Origin: Desulfobulbaceae bacterium | Lineage (GTDB): Bacteria > Desulfobacterota > Desulfobulbia > Desulfobulbales > Desulfocapsaceae | DNA length: 64,000 bases | Reading direction: 5' to 3' | Assembly (NCBI GenBank): GCA_008933635.1 | Contig: WBUQ01000006.1 | Coordinates: 1 to 64,000, forward strand | The notes under the pieces: generated by a model | Database searches by the model: none | What the model was told of the DNA's origin: nothing | The model's input: the letters and a program-made list of their open reading frames with translations, nothing else | Position numbers and translations under genes: made by a program | Shown: positions 9,741 to 18,563 of the stretch, in pieces | Layout: each line of letters starts with the position of its first letter | Numbering within the stretch: the first letter of the stretch is position 1

Positions 9741-11096
9741 TTATTTGTAATCTCTCTTTTCCAGGCCGTATTTGCGCATCTTGTCATAGAGGGTTTTGCG
9801 GGGGATGGCGAGGGCCTCCATGACATCCTTGATGCTGCCGTTGCTTGCCACCAGTGCCTGTTCGATCAGGCTGCGTTCAAAGCAGTCGACCTGCTGCGGC
9901 AGATTCCGTTTCTGGCCGACTTCCATGCCTGAGAGCAGCCGCTCGAGCGACCAGTCATACTGGCTTCCGAGCAGGACGTAACGTTCAGCGAGGTTGCGCA
10001 GCTCGCGGACGTTGCCCGGCCAGGAATAGGCCATCAGGGCGTTCATCTGGGTCGTGCCAGGCAACGGCACTTCCTGCTGGTAGCGATGGCCGGCGACGAG
10101 CAGAAAATGGTGGAACAACAGTGGGATATCTTCACGCCTTTCACGCAGGGGAGGAATTTCGAGGCATACCACGTTGAGCCGGTAGTAGAGATCTTTCCTG
10201 AATTCCCCTGTTTCCGCCAGTTGCCTGAGATCAACCTTCGAGGCGGCAACGATACGCAGATCCAGATCGATCAGTTCGTTGGAGCCGAGACGTTCTAAAG
10301 ATCTTTCCTGCAGAACCCGAAGCAGATGAATCTGGATCCGCAGCGGCATCGATTCGATTTCGTCGAGCAGCAGCGTTCCCCCGTTGGCATGTTCAAACTT
10401 GCCGATCCGGCGGGTCCTGGCGTCGGTAAAGGCGCCGGCTTCATGACCGAACAGTTCGCTTTCGATCATCGTCTCGGAAACAGCCCCGCAATTGACGGCG
10501 ACAAAGTTCCTGGTGCGGCGTTTGCTGTGTTCGTGGAGCGATCTTGCAACCAGCTCCTTGCCGGTCCCTGTTTCACCGAGGACCAGGACATCGGCTCCGG
10601 TATCGGCGAGCTGGGCGATGGTAGTCCGGAGATGTTCCATCGCCGGGGTTTTTCCAAGGATGCGCGGGCCGAGAGCGCTATGGGCCTCGAGTTCGCGGCG
10701 CAGGCTGCGGTTCTCCAGGGTCAGGGCCCGCTTCTCCAGGGCCCTTTGGACGGTCTTCACCAGCCTTTCCGAGGAATATGGTTTTTCAATGAAATCGTAG
10801 GCGCCATCACGCATCGCCTGGACGGCCGTCGAGACGTCGCCGTGTCCGGTGATCAGAATGATCGGGAGGTGTGGGTCGATCTTCCGGGCACGGATGAGAA
10901 ATTCGAGGCCGTCCATGTTCGGCAGGCGGATATCGCAGACAACCACCCCCGGCCATTCCATCGACAGGAGGGGCAGGACGTCTTCGGCGCAATCGTGACA
11001 ACTCACGACGAGATCGGCGAGTTCAAGGGTCTGCTTGTTCGCCTGTCGGATATGTTTTTCATCATCGATGAAGATGATGCTGTTGAGTGGCTCCAT
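9741..11096 (-). CDS. dctD: Sigma-54-dependent response regulator, DctD-like
   Basis: A 451-residue NtrC-class activator. The receiver domain (1-120) has FIDDE, the phosphoacceptor Asp in CDIRLPNMDG, and the Lys in EKPYS. The AAA+ domain (about 140-370) has Walker A GETGTGKE and the sigma-54 contact loop GAFTDA. A Fis-type helix-turn-helix (SIKDVMEALAIPRKTLYDKM) closes the protein. It starts three bases after the stop of the DctB-like kinase, so the two form one translational unit. DctBD pairs usually control C4-dicarboxylate uptake; no such transporter is nearby, so the target is inferred only from homology. Confidence 0.92.
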   Translation of the reverse strand: MEPLNSIIFIDDEKHIRQANKQTLELADLVVSCHDCAEDVLPLLSMEWPGVVVCDIRLPNMDGLEFLIRARKIDPHLPIILITGHGDVSTAVQAMRDGAYDFIEKPYSSERLVKTVQRALEKRALTLENRSLRRELEAHSALGPRILGKTPAMEHLRTTIAQLADTGADVLVLGETGTGKELVARSLHEHSKRRTRNFVAVNCGAVSETMIESELFGHEAGAFTDARTRRIGKFEHANGGTLLLDEIESMPLRIQIHLLRVLQERSLERLGSNELIDLDLRIVAASKVDLRQLAETGEFRKDLYYRLNVVCLEIPPLRERREDIPLLFHHFLLVAGHRYQQEVPLPGTTQMNALMAYSWPGNVRELRNLAERYVLLGSQYDWSLERLLSGMEVGQKRNLPQQVDCFERSLIEQALVASNGSIKDVMEALAIPRKTLYDKMRKYGLEKRDYK

Positions 11097-11099
11097 GAC

Positions 11100-12980
11100 T
11101 CAGGCCTTTTCCAGTGTGATGATGAAGCATGCCCCGTCCGGGGTGTTGACTGCGGTGATGGTTCCGTTCATGTCGAGGATGATGCGGTCGCTGATGGTCA
11201 GCCCAAGACCGAGCCCCTGGCCTGATTTCTTGGTCGTGTAGAATGGCTCGAAAATATGGGGAAGATGGGCCTGGGGAATTCCTGTTCCGCTGTCTTCGAT
11301 GATAATCGGGACGAGTTCCTGTTCCTGCTTGGCATCGATCGAAATCTCCTTCCTCTCCTTTCCTTCCATCGCCTGGATGCCGTTGCTGATGACATTGACG
11401 AGCACCTGCTGCAGAAGCACGTTGTTGGCTTTGACCTCGAGGTCTTCCGGGTTGATCCTGACCCGGACAGTCGCCCCCGATTTCTTGATCGCCGGCCCCA
11501 GTATCTCCAGAGCGCCGTCGATGACGCCATGAAGCGGTACAGTTGTCATCTGCCCGCTCGATTTGCGGGCAAACAGTTTGAGCTGACTGCCGATCTGCGC
11601 CATTCGCACGGTCAGCTCGGCGATCTGTTCAAGATTCCACCTGGTGTCATCCAGCCGCCCCTTGTCAAGAAACTGCCTGCCATTCTCGGCATAGCTGCGG
11701 ATTGCTGCAAGAGGCTGATTAAACTCATGGTTGATGCCAGCCGACATCTGCCCGAGGGCCGCGAGCTTGGCGGCATGGATCAGCTCTGAACGCGTTTTTT
11801 TCAGCGCGGCTTCGGTCCTTTGCCGGTCGGCAATTTCCTTGCGGAGAAGCCGGTTGGTTTCCGTCAGCTCCCGTGTTCGATCAAGCACACGAAACTCAAG
11901 CTGTTCGTTTGCTTCCTGCAGTGTTCTCCTTGCTTCTTCTTCGATTCTGTTCAATTCGCGTAACCGGTGCTGCCGCTGGGACAGGAGAAGAAGGAACAGA
12001 AAGCCAAGCACGAGGCCTGAACAAATCAGTGAGTTGAAGATGAAAACATCCCGTTTCAGTTTCTCCATATCGGTGAGGATATTGACGTACCAACCGGCGT
12101 CACGCATGAAGTGGAACTGGCGGAGATAGCTCTTTTCCACACTCTCCCGGGGCGGAGTGAGCTGAAGAAGCTGGCGGCCACTGGCGATGTTTTCAATGTT
12201 GGTGCCGAGAGTTTCAAATCTGGTGTTGGGATACCTCTTGCTGTCGACGATTTTTTTCTGTTGTTCGGGGGAAAGCAGCTCAAAGGTCCTGTACCGCCAT
12301 TCCGGGGTTGAGGTAATGAAAATCACTCCGTCCGGATCGGATATCATGAAGCTCTCTTCACGATGAGCCCAATTTTGTTCGACCGTGTCGATATTGATTT
12401 TAATGGCGACGACGCCGACGATGGCCATGCCTTTTCTGACAGGAAAGGCAAAATAATAGCCGCGCTTGGAGGAGGTCGTGCCAAGGGCAAAGTAGCGACC
12501 GAGCTGCCCTCGCATCGCCTCCTGAAAATAGGGACGATAGCTGAAATTATTCCCGATGAAGGGGTTGTCATGTTTCCAGTTGCTGGCGGCAATCGTCAAG
12601 CCGTTCCGATCCATCAGGTAGATGTCAGCGGTGTCGCTGATGCTGTTGATTGCCTCAAGATACCGGTTCAGGGCGTCGATCTGGAGTTGGTTGGAGGGGT
12701 TTTGCAGGGCGGCCAGCAGCATCTTGTCCGTTGCGAGCAATTCCGGAAGCGTTTCATATTTCTCCAGAACTCCTTGCAGGTACGTGCGATAGAGCTCGAG
12801 TTTGACCATCCCCTGGTCGGCGAGCTTTTCAAACCCCTGCCTGTAGATCCATCTGCTGGACAGGAAAAGGACAAGGGCAAGCAGCACAACAAACAGCAGC
12901 ACGCTCTTCAGGATGGAGACATGCCATGGGCTGATTCCCCTGGCAACAGGCATGCTGCCGGCTGAGTAGGGTCCTTCCAT
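11100..12980 (-). CDS. dctB: DctB-like membrane sensor histidine kinase
   Basis: A 626-residue sensor. A transmembrane helix near residues 25-45 and a second near 312-335 flank a periplasmic double-Cache-type domain. A coiled coil follows, then the HisKA box GINHEFNQPLAAI with the phosphoacceptor His, and an HATPase domain (NVISNGIQAM, DSGTGIP, GLGLGLTIS). The HEFNQPLAAI variant is typical of DctB. The ATG at 12980 directly follows an in-frame GTG. It probably phosphorylates the adjacent DctD-like regulator. The fumarate reductase genes at the left edge make a C4-dicarboxylate ligand plausible. Confidence 0.9.
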   Translation of the reverse strand: MEGPYSAGSMPVARGISPWHVSILKSVLLFVVLLALVLFLSSRWIYRQGFEKLADQGMVKLELYRTYLQGVLEKYETLPELLATDKMLLAALQNPSNQLQIDALNRYLEAINSISDTADIYLMDRNGLTIAASNWKHDNPFIGNNFSYRPYFQEAMRGQLGRYFALGTTSSKRGYYFAFPVRKGMAIVGVVAIKINIDTVEQNWAHREESFMISDPDGVIFITSTPEWRYRTFELLSPEQQKKIVDSKRYPNTRFETLGTNIENIASGRQLLQLTPPRESVEKSYLRQFHFMRDAGWYVNILTDMEKLKRDVFIFNSLICSGLVLGFLFLLLLSQRQHRLRELNRIEEEARRTLQEANEQLEFRVLDRTRELTETNRLLRKEIADRQRTEAALKKTRSELIHAAKLAALGQMSAGINHEFNQPLAAIRSYAENGRQFLDKGRLDDTRWNLEQIAELTVRMAQIGSQLKLFARKSSGQMTTVPLHGVIDGALEILGPAIKKSGATVRVRINPEDLEVKANNVLLQQVLVNVISNGIQAMEGKERKEISIDAKQEQELVPIIIEDSGTGIPQAHLPHIFEPFYTTKKSGQGLGLGLTISDRIILDMNGTITAVNTPDGACFIITLEKA

Positions 12981-13094
12981 CACGTTGAACGGTCAAAAAG
13001 TGGCGATTGCGGAAATAAGCATTGAAAACAGGGCGGAAAAAAATATACTGGCTGCTCGTTTCTCACAGTAATCACAAAACTCTCATGGTGATAT

Positions 13095-13724
13095 ATGTAC
13101 AGGTCCGCCTGGCAACCGATGTTCCGCCGTGCTCTCGCGCTTCTGGTCTCAGCAGCGCTGCTGAACGGTTGCACCGTCGCCGGCGATGTCTATTATCCGG
13201 TAATGGAGGCTGCCCCCCGACACAGCACGCTCGGATTCTCCGTCTGCCCGCCCCCGGGCAAAGGGTGGTATGAAAAACACAAGGATGACAGTCTTGTCTA
13301 TCTCAAGCAGCTCAGTCCGTCCGCCTACTCCATTTCTGCCAGAGCCACCGAAATCCATGTCGAAAATGAATTCAGACTGCAACAGGAATTTCACCAGTAT
13401 GTAAAAAAACATAAAGAATACAGAAAGATGCCTGCACAATACCGAAATGTCCAGTTCCGCTATTCCGACATGGACGGTCTTTCGCCTTTCTGCGTCAAGT
13501 ACCAGAACACCTACGAAGACCACACGCCTGCCCCGGAGTCCGGTGCAGCCTATTATGCCGTGAAAAGGTCGGGCATCATCTGCATGCACCCGGAATCTCC
13601 CCGGGATGGCATCGACATGTATTATCTGGAACGTACCGCCGCCACCTCTTCGAAGAGCCTGTCATTTGAGAATGAAGGCGAACGCTTTCTGAGCAGCCTG
13701 AAATTTTATCCGATCACGCGGTAG
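13095..13724 (+). CDS. Hypothetical lipoprotein
   Basis: A 209-residue protein with a basic N-terminus, a hydrophobic stretch and the lipobox LLNGC (Cys near residue 26), so it should be exported and lipidated. The mature part is rich in Tyr, Lys and His and has four further Cys, with no motif I recognise. It reads away from dctB across a 110-bp gap and is convergent with hisHF. A GGTGAT ribosome site precedes the ATG; another ATG lies at 13119. Confidence 0.75.
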   Translation: MYRSAWQPMFRRALALLVSAALLNGCTVAGDVYYPVMEAAPRHSTLGFSVCPPPGKGWYEKHKDDSLVYLKQLSPSAYSISARATEIHVENEFRLQQEFHQYVKKHKEYRKMPAQYRNVQFRYSDMDGLSPFCVKYQNTYEDHTPAPESGAAYYAVKRSGIICMHPESPRDGIDMYYLERTAATSSKSLSFENEGERFLSSLKFYPITR

Positions 13725-13748
13725 GATCGACGTCGCGGAGCAGGTTTT

Positions 13749-15344
13749 TCAGAAGCGGATTTCTATCCCGGCTTCCGCCACCGCGTGCTTCACCTCTGCA
13801 ATCCCGACTTCCCGCCGGTGAAAGATACCGGCGGCAAGCGCCGCATCGGCGTCTGTTGCCTTGAAGACCTCGATAAAATGTTCGGCACGGCCGGCACCGC
13901 TCGATGCGATTACCGGGATGCCGACAGCGTTCTTGACCATGGCGATAAGCTCGAGGTCAAAGCCGCTGTTCGTCCCATCCCTGTCGATACAGTTCAGCAG
14001 TATCTCTCCGGCGCCAAGCAGCTCACACACCTGCGCCAGCTGGACGACATCGATGTCCCGTCCTTCCCGCCCTCCCTGCACCGTGCACTGATACCAGCAG
14101 TAGTTTTCTCCCCGCGGTCCGGGAAATTGCGTCCGCATCGTTGCGTGGGAGGTATCGTCAGGCGATGCGACATACACCCTCTTCGGATCGATGGAAATAA
14201 CCACCGCCTGGGCACCGTAGACGATCGAGATCTGTTCGATGGCGCTGTCGCCGGATTTTTTTCCACGAGCCAGATACCGTTCAACTTCGAAGACGGCATC
14301 GCTGCCGATGGAAATCTTGTCGGCGCCGGAGCGGAAATACTCAGAAGCGACATCAAGAGCGGAATACTGTCTGCCATCCGAGGCGGTAAATGAACGGATT
14401 CCGCCGCCAATCGTCAGCGGCACGAAGACATTTTCCGAGGTGCGTTTCAGTACCTCGAGCATCGGCTGGTCCTGCAGGGGAAAATCGCGGAAGCCGGTGA
14501 TGTTGAGGAAGGTGATCTCATCGGCGCCTTCCTCGTAATACCTCCTGGCCAGATCGACGGGTTTGCCGAGATTGCGCACCTCGCCCGCTTCCCTGACGTC
14601 GTACTGGTCGCCCTTGGTGACGACCAGATCGCCGCTGTCGTTGCTGCGGACATCGAGGCAGGCGATAATCCTCTTGGCCAGTCGGGTGGTCTTTTCTTGT
14701 GATCTTCGTGTCGGCGGCGAGGCTTCGACAGCATCCTGCCGCCTGCTCAGGAACTGATACAGAATAGCCAGGCCGGCTTTCCCGCTTTTTTCCGGGTGGA
14801 ACTGGAAGGCGGTGATATTGCCCTTCTCTACTGCTGACACAAAATCCTGGCCATAGCAGGTTGTTGCCAGCAGCCAGTCTTCGCACCGGTCATCGATCAC
14901 CGCATGGTAGGAGTGGACGAAATACAATTTTTCACCGGCGTACTCGGACAACAGGACCGAATCTTTCCTCGGCAGGATGCCATTCCAGCCGATCTGCGGC
15001 ACTGAAAGGCCCGGGGAGGAAAATCGTCTGACAATGCCGGGGATTATACCCAGGCCGGGAACGCCGGGGGACTCTTCGCTGCCCTCATATAGGGCCTGGA
15101 GGGCCACACAGATGCCGAGCATGGGGCGGTTCAGCCGAATACGCTCCTTCAGCGCCTGGTCGTAGCCATCCCTGACCAGGCGTTCCATGACGGTGCCGAA
15201 ACTGCCGACGCCTGGGAAAATCAGTTTTTCGGCGGTGACAATGTCCTCAGGGCTGGCAACATCTTTAACCGTGAATCCGAGCTTCCTGATGGCGTTCCTG
15301 ACGCTGCGGACATTGCCGGCGCCATAATCCAGTAGTGTTATCAT
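13749..15344 (-). CDS. hisHF: Fused imidazole glycerol phosphate synthase HisH-HisF (HIS7-like)
   Basis: A 531-residue fusion for histidine synthesis. Residues 1-203 are the HisH glutaminase: Cys79 in MLGICVALQALYEGS, and His183/Glu185 in QFHPEKSG. After a 20-residue linker, residues 221-531 are the HisF cyclase with the catalytic Asp pair in IACLDVRSND and CIDRDGT. The HisF part carries insertions and motifs I associate with yeast and plant HIS7, such as TKGDQYDVRE, SEYFRSGADKISIGSD and ENYCWYQCTVQGGREG. The ATG at 15344 has an AGGTAG ribosome site and gives the standard HisH N-terminus. It lies 25 bp after the FmdE gene at the end of the corrinoid operon. Confidence 0.95.
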   Translation of the reverse strand: MITLLDYGAGNVRSVRNAIRKLGFTVKDVASPEDIVTAEKLIFPGVGSFGTVMERLVRDGYDQALKERIRLNRPMLGICVALQALYEGSEESPGVPGLGIIPGIVRRFSSPGLSVPQIGWNGILPRKDSVLLSEYAGEKLYFVHSYHAVIDDRCEDWLLATTCYGQDFVSAVEKGNITAFQFHPEKSGKAGLAILYQFLSRRQDAVEASPPTRRSQEKTTRLAKRIIACLDVRSNDSGDLVVTKGDQYDVREAGEVRNLGKPVDLARRYYEEGADEITFLNITGFRDFPLQDQPMLEVLKRTSENVFVPLTIGGGIRSFTASDGRQYSALDVASEYFRSGADKISIGSDAVFEVERYLARGKKSGDSAIEQISIVYGAQAVVISIDPKRVYVASPDDTSHATMRTQFPGPRGENYCWYQCTVQGGREGRDIDVVQLAQVCELLGAGEILLNCIDRDGTNSGFDLELIAMVKNAVGIPVIASSGAGRAEHFIEVFKATDADAALAAGIFHRREVGIAEVKHAVAEAGIEIRF

Positions 15345-15369
15345 CTGTCTACCTGCACTTTCACCAGGT

Positions 15370-15957
15370 TCATTGGTCAATCACCCGGTAGTATCTCCCC
15401 TGCGCACAGCTGCGGCAGAGAACTTCAGCTTCCCTGACTACTTCCCGGCCATCCTGGACCCAGTCGCCGCACAGACTGCACTGCACTCTTGTCAGAGGGC
15501 GTCCGGGGAGATTGGTTGCAGGGATATCGACTTCCACCATCTGGACACGGAAGAGCTCCTCTTCGGGCATGGTCTTGTAGGCTTCCAGCTGGCGGGCGTA
15601 CTTGTTTTCGCCCTGGGTGCAGTACGTGTCGGCAAGGTCTCTGGCCTCCTCTCTCGCCGTGACCCGAACGGCCTTTCCGTTTGACAGATTGACAAAGGTG
15701 GCGGCCATGATGCCGAGATCGATAAAGTACAGCGACCGCTTGCCGAGACTGCAGCCGGTGACCGACTGGATCGCATCGGTGGCACATCTGTCGATCTCGA
15801 CCATCACATAGAGCTTCTTGCGATCAGCACCTGTGGGGTCGTCGATGCCGATCAGTCGCAGCGCCAGCATACTCATCCGGACACCGATCACCTGTCCGGC
15901 GCAGAGGTGGCCATGGATCCTGACGGAATCCGCGAGCAGCGTTTCAAATTCCTTCAT
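15370..15957 (-). CDS. FmdE-family protein with C-terminal zinc finger
   Basis: A 195-residue protein. The N-terminal FmdE domain (about 1-140) has the HGHLCAGQVIGVRM motif and the EIDRCATDAIQ and TGCSLGK segments with conserved Cys. The C-terminus carries CSLCGDWV and CRSCAQG, a four-Cys zinc-ribbon. FmdE proteins accompany formylmethanofuran dehydrogenase in methanogens, but many bacterial homologues have no known role. The start at 15957 is supported by AAGGGT five bases upstream. It lies between cobO and hisHF in the same run, which hints at a metal, molybdopterin or corrinoid-linked role; this is inference. Confidence 0.88.
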   Translation of the reverse strand: MKEFETLLADSVRIHGHLCAGQVIGVRMSMLALRLIGIDDPTGADRKKLYVMVEIDRCATDAIQSVTGCSLGKRSLYFIDLGIMAATFVNLSNGKAVRVTAREEARDLADTYCTQGENKYARQLEAYKTMPEEELFRVQMVEVDIPATNLPGRPLTRVQCSLCGDWVQDGREVVREAEVLCRSCAQGRYYRVIDQ

Positions 15958-16014
15958 TGTACCCTTATGCGACGTAATATGATGATATCCAGACGGCAAA
16001 GTCCTCGCCGGCCA

Positions 16015-16536
16015 TTAAAATTCGAACCCTTTCTGGGCTGCAGTGCCGTTGGCAAACGGGTGTTTGATCTCAACCATCTCGGTGACCAGGTCCGCGAGGT
16101 CGATCAGCTTCTCGCTGGCATGCCTGCCTGTCACCACCACGTGCATTCCCGCTGGGCGTCTGCTGAGCACACGCAGCACTTCATCCTCGGACACCATATT
16201 ATACCTGATCAGATAGGTGAGTTCATCCAGGATCACCAGATGATGTTCATTCTTTTCGATGGTTTCTACGGCAAGTTGCCAGCCTTTCTGCGCAAGTGCG
16301 GTGTCCTCGGCGAGGTTCTCGGATTTCCAGGTAAACCCTTTGCCCATGATGTGAAATTCGATCAGAGGCGAGATGTTTTTTGCGAACAGCTGTTCACCGC
16401 TCGTCCAGTTGCCCTTGATGAACTGTATCACACAGACCTTGTGGCCGTGCCCGAGGGCCCTGAAGGCGATCCCCAGCGCGGAAGTCGTCTTGCCTTTGCC
16501 ATTGCCGGTGAACACGGCCAGTATTCCTTTAGTCAT
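16015..16536 (-). CDS. cobO: Cob(I)yrinic acid a,c-diamide adenosyltransferase
   Basis: A 173-residue CobA/CobO/BtuR-type enzyme that adds the adenosyl ligand to the corrinoid cobalt using ATP. The P-loop is GNGKGKTTSALG, VILDELTYL is the Walker B region, and the end QKGFEF matches the family. The ATG at 16536 overlaps the end of cbiF by 8 bp, with an AGAGG site inside that gene, so translation is probably coupled. Confidence 0.93.
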   Translation of the reverse strand: MTKGILAVFTGNGKGKTTSALGIAFRALGHGHKVCVIQFIKGNWTSGEQLFAKNISPLIEFHIMGKGFTWKSENLAEDTALAQKGWQLAVETIEKNEHHLVILDELTYLIRYNMVSEDEVLRVLSRRPAGMHVVVTGRHASEKLIDLADLVTEMVEIKHPFANGTAAQKGFEF

Positions 16537-17308
16537 CTCGCGCCTCTCTTGTTCCGTGACTGAAATGCCGGTCATATAATTTGGACAGGGTAACGGGTAA
16601 CTGCCTGGCGAAGACCCTGCCGACACAGATCATCGCCGTTTTCCTGACCTGCTGTGCTTCTGCCAGGGCGCAGATGTTCCCCAGCGTTCCCCTGATGATA
16701 CGTTCGTTGTTCCAGCTTGCCCGCTCCACGATGACGACAGGTGTCTCGGCAGGATATCCGCCGGCTGCGAGTTCGGCCACCACCTTTCCAAGCAGGCTGG
16801 CCGAAAGAAATATCAGCATGGTTGTCTGGTGACTGGCAAGCAGGCTCAGTTTTTCCTTCTCAGGAACCGGAGTACGGCCTTCCTGGCGGGTAATGATCAC
16901 CGTCTGGGCGAGTTCGGGCAGCGTCAGCTCGGCTTTCAGGCTTGCAGCTGCGGCAAATGCGGAGCTGACGCCGGGAGTGATCTCGTAGGGGATGGATTGT
17001 TCATCGAGGAGGACCATCTGTTCATGGATCGCCCCGTAGATGGAAGGATCTCCGGTATGCAGGCGTACCACCTTCAGTCCCTGTTGCCAGCCCCTGGCCA
17101 TCAGTTCGAGAATTTCACCAAGATCGAGTCCGGACGAGTCGTGGACGGTTGCCCGGCACCCATCAAGCAGCTGCGGATTGACGAGGCTGCCGGCGTAGAC
17201 GATGATGTCCGCGTCGTCAAGGAGTCGGCGTCCCTTGACGGTGATCAGTTCAATGTCACCAGGGCCGGCGCCGACAAATTGAACTGGATATCGCTGTATA
17301 GAGGTCAT
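16529..17308 (-). CDS. cbiF: Cobalt-precorrin-4 C11-methyltransferase
   Basis: A 259-residue SAM-dependent methyltransferase of the corrin ring. The start VQFVGAGPGDIELITVKGR is the family's glycine-rich motif, and YAGSLVNPQLL, HTGDPSIYGA and TPGVSSAFAAA follow in the expected order. It sits 13 bp after cbiET. Because cbiD and cbiET are adjacent, the anaerobic (early cobalt) pathway is more likely than the aerobic one, where the same enzyme is called CobM. Confidence 0.94.
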   Translation of the reverse strand: MTSIQRYPVQFVGAGPGDIELITVKGRRLLDDADIIVYAGSLVNPQLLDGCRATVHDSSGLDLGEILELMARGWQQGLKVVRLHTGDPSIYGAIHEQMVLLDEQSIPYEITPGVSSAFAAAASLKAELTLPELAQTVIITRQEGRTPVPEKEKLSLLASHQTTMLIFLSASLLGKVVAELAAGGYPAETPVVIVERASWNNERIIRGTLGNICALAEAQQVRKTAMICVGRVFARQLPVTLSKLYDRHFSHGTREARDD

Positions 17309-17321
17309 TTCTTGTGATCCT

Positions 17322-18563
17322 TCAAGGATGTTTCTGCCCCAGGACCAGGGTGATCGGATTCAGCCTGGTGCTCTGCCGGCTCGGGAAGGTTTCCCTTTCG
17401 ACCGCTATGGTCGTCATTTCCACCCTAAAGCCATGATCATGCAGGAGCACGGGCGCTTTCTCGATGGTTGATTTCAGGACGGCGGCAATAATCACCCTTC
17501 CCCGCTGGCGTAAGCGTGTACTGACAACCTCGACAATTTCGGGCAGGTTGCCACCGCTGCCGCCGATAAACACCCGGTCAGGATCTGGCAGGCTGTTCAG
17601 CGCCTCCGGCGCCTCTCCTTCGATTATCTCGACATTCCAGGCATGAAATCTGTCCCTGTTTCCGATAATATGAGCTATCTGCTGCCGGTTTCTCTCAATG
17701 GCATAAACGTCCAAATCTTTAGCCATTCTGGCGGCTTCGATGCTGACCGACCCCGATCCGGCGCCAATGTCCCAGAAAATGCCAGTTTCAGGTAACCTCA
17801 GGCTATGCAGGGCTGCGGCGCGTATTTCGCTCTTGGTGATCAAACCACGGCAGTGTCCGATCTCCTTCTCTCCGAGGCCCAGGGTCGGCAGATCCTCCCC
17901 GGCCGGGTCTTCGTGCCGCAGCAGGACTATGTTGGGCTCGGCATACTGCTGCGCAGCTATCTCCTGGAGGGTTCCCGTGACGATCCGCTCGGCATGATGA
18001 CCGAGTTTTTCTCCAACTGACATAGAGTAAAAGCAGTGCTGGTCCGGTGGAAGCATGTGCAGCAGTTCAGTGGCCAGCCAGGACGGGCTGCGTTCTCTGT
18101 CGGTGAGGATGCAGACTTTGGGACTGGATAGGATCGCCGAGAATGGAACCCTGCCCTTTCGCCCGTGGAGACTGATGAAACCGGCATCGTGCCAGGGTTG
18201 ACCGAGGCGGGAACACAGCAGCTGCATCGAGGAGACAGCAGGTGAGGTGATGACCCTCTCTTTACCGAATTGGCGGACAAGAATTTCGCCGATGCCGAAG
18301 AAGAACGGGTCGCCGCTGGCGATAACGGCTATGTTGCCTCTGGATATCGTGCGTCCGATAGTGTCGATCGCCGACGCCAGAGGAGTGATGGCTGCAAAGC
18401 GGGATGGATCGTCGTATGGCAGCAATCCCTGCAGGACCTCCAGCATTGGCTTGCTGGCGACAACAAGGACGCATGTCTGCACCAATCCCGCTGCCCTCTG
18501 ATCGAGTTGGCCGCCGGCTGAGCCAACGATGTGGATCTTGAAATCTCCCATGGCTTCTTTCAT
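17322..18563 (-). CDS. cbiET: Cobalt-precorrin-7 C5-methyltransferase / cobalt-precorrin-6B C15-methyltransferase (decarboxylating), fused
   Basis: A 413-residue two-domain enzyme. The N-terminal CbiE half (about 1-215) has ASGDPFFFGIG and SPAVSSMQLLCSRLGQPW. The C-terminal CbiT half has the SAM site WDIGAGSGSVSIEAA and FIGGSGGNL. Fusion of the two domains (also named CobL) is common. The first CbiE loop reads IHIVGSAGGQL rather than the usual VGIGPGxP, so it is somewhat diverged. Its ATG overlaps the stop of cbiD as ATGA. Confidence 0.92.
   Translation of the reverse strand: MKEAMGDFKIHIVGSAGGQLDQRAAGLVQTCVLVVASKPMLEVLQGLLPYDDPSRFAAITPLASAIDTIGRTISRGNIAVIASGDPFFFGIGEILVRQFGKERVITSPAVSSMQLLCSRLGQPWHDAGFISLHGRKGRVPFSAILSSPKVCILTDRERSPSWLATELLHMLPPDQHCFYSMSVGEKLGHHAERIVTGTLQEIAAQQYAEPNIVLLRHEDPAGEDLPTLGLGEKEIGHCRGLITKSEIRAAALHSLRLPETGIFWDIGAGSGSVSIEAARMAKDLDVYAIERNRQQIAHIIGNRDRFHAWNVEIIEGEAPEALNSLPDPDRVFIGGSGGNLPEIVEVVSTRLRQRGRVIIAAVLKSTIEKAPVLLHDHGFRVEMTTIAVERETFPSRQSTRLNPITLVLGQKHP

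Noticed and set aside
10326-11225. Plus-strand open frame of 299 codons
   Set aside because: It is antisense to the DctD-like gene, whose domains are all intact.
12984-13094. Sigma-54 promoter before the lipoprotein gene
   Set aside because: TGGCGATTGCGG looks suggestive, but the GG/GC elements are not at the required spacing.
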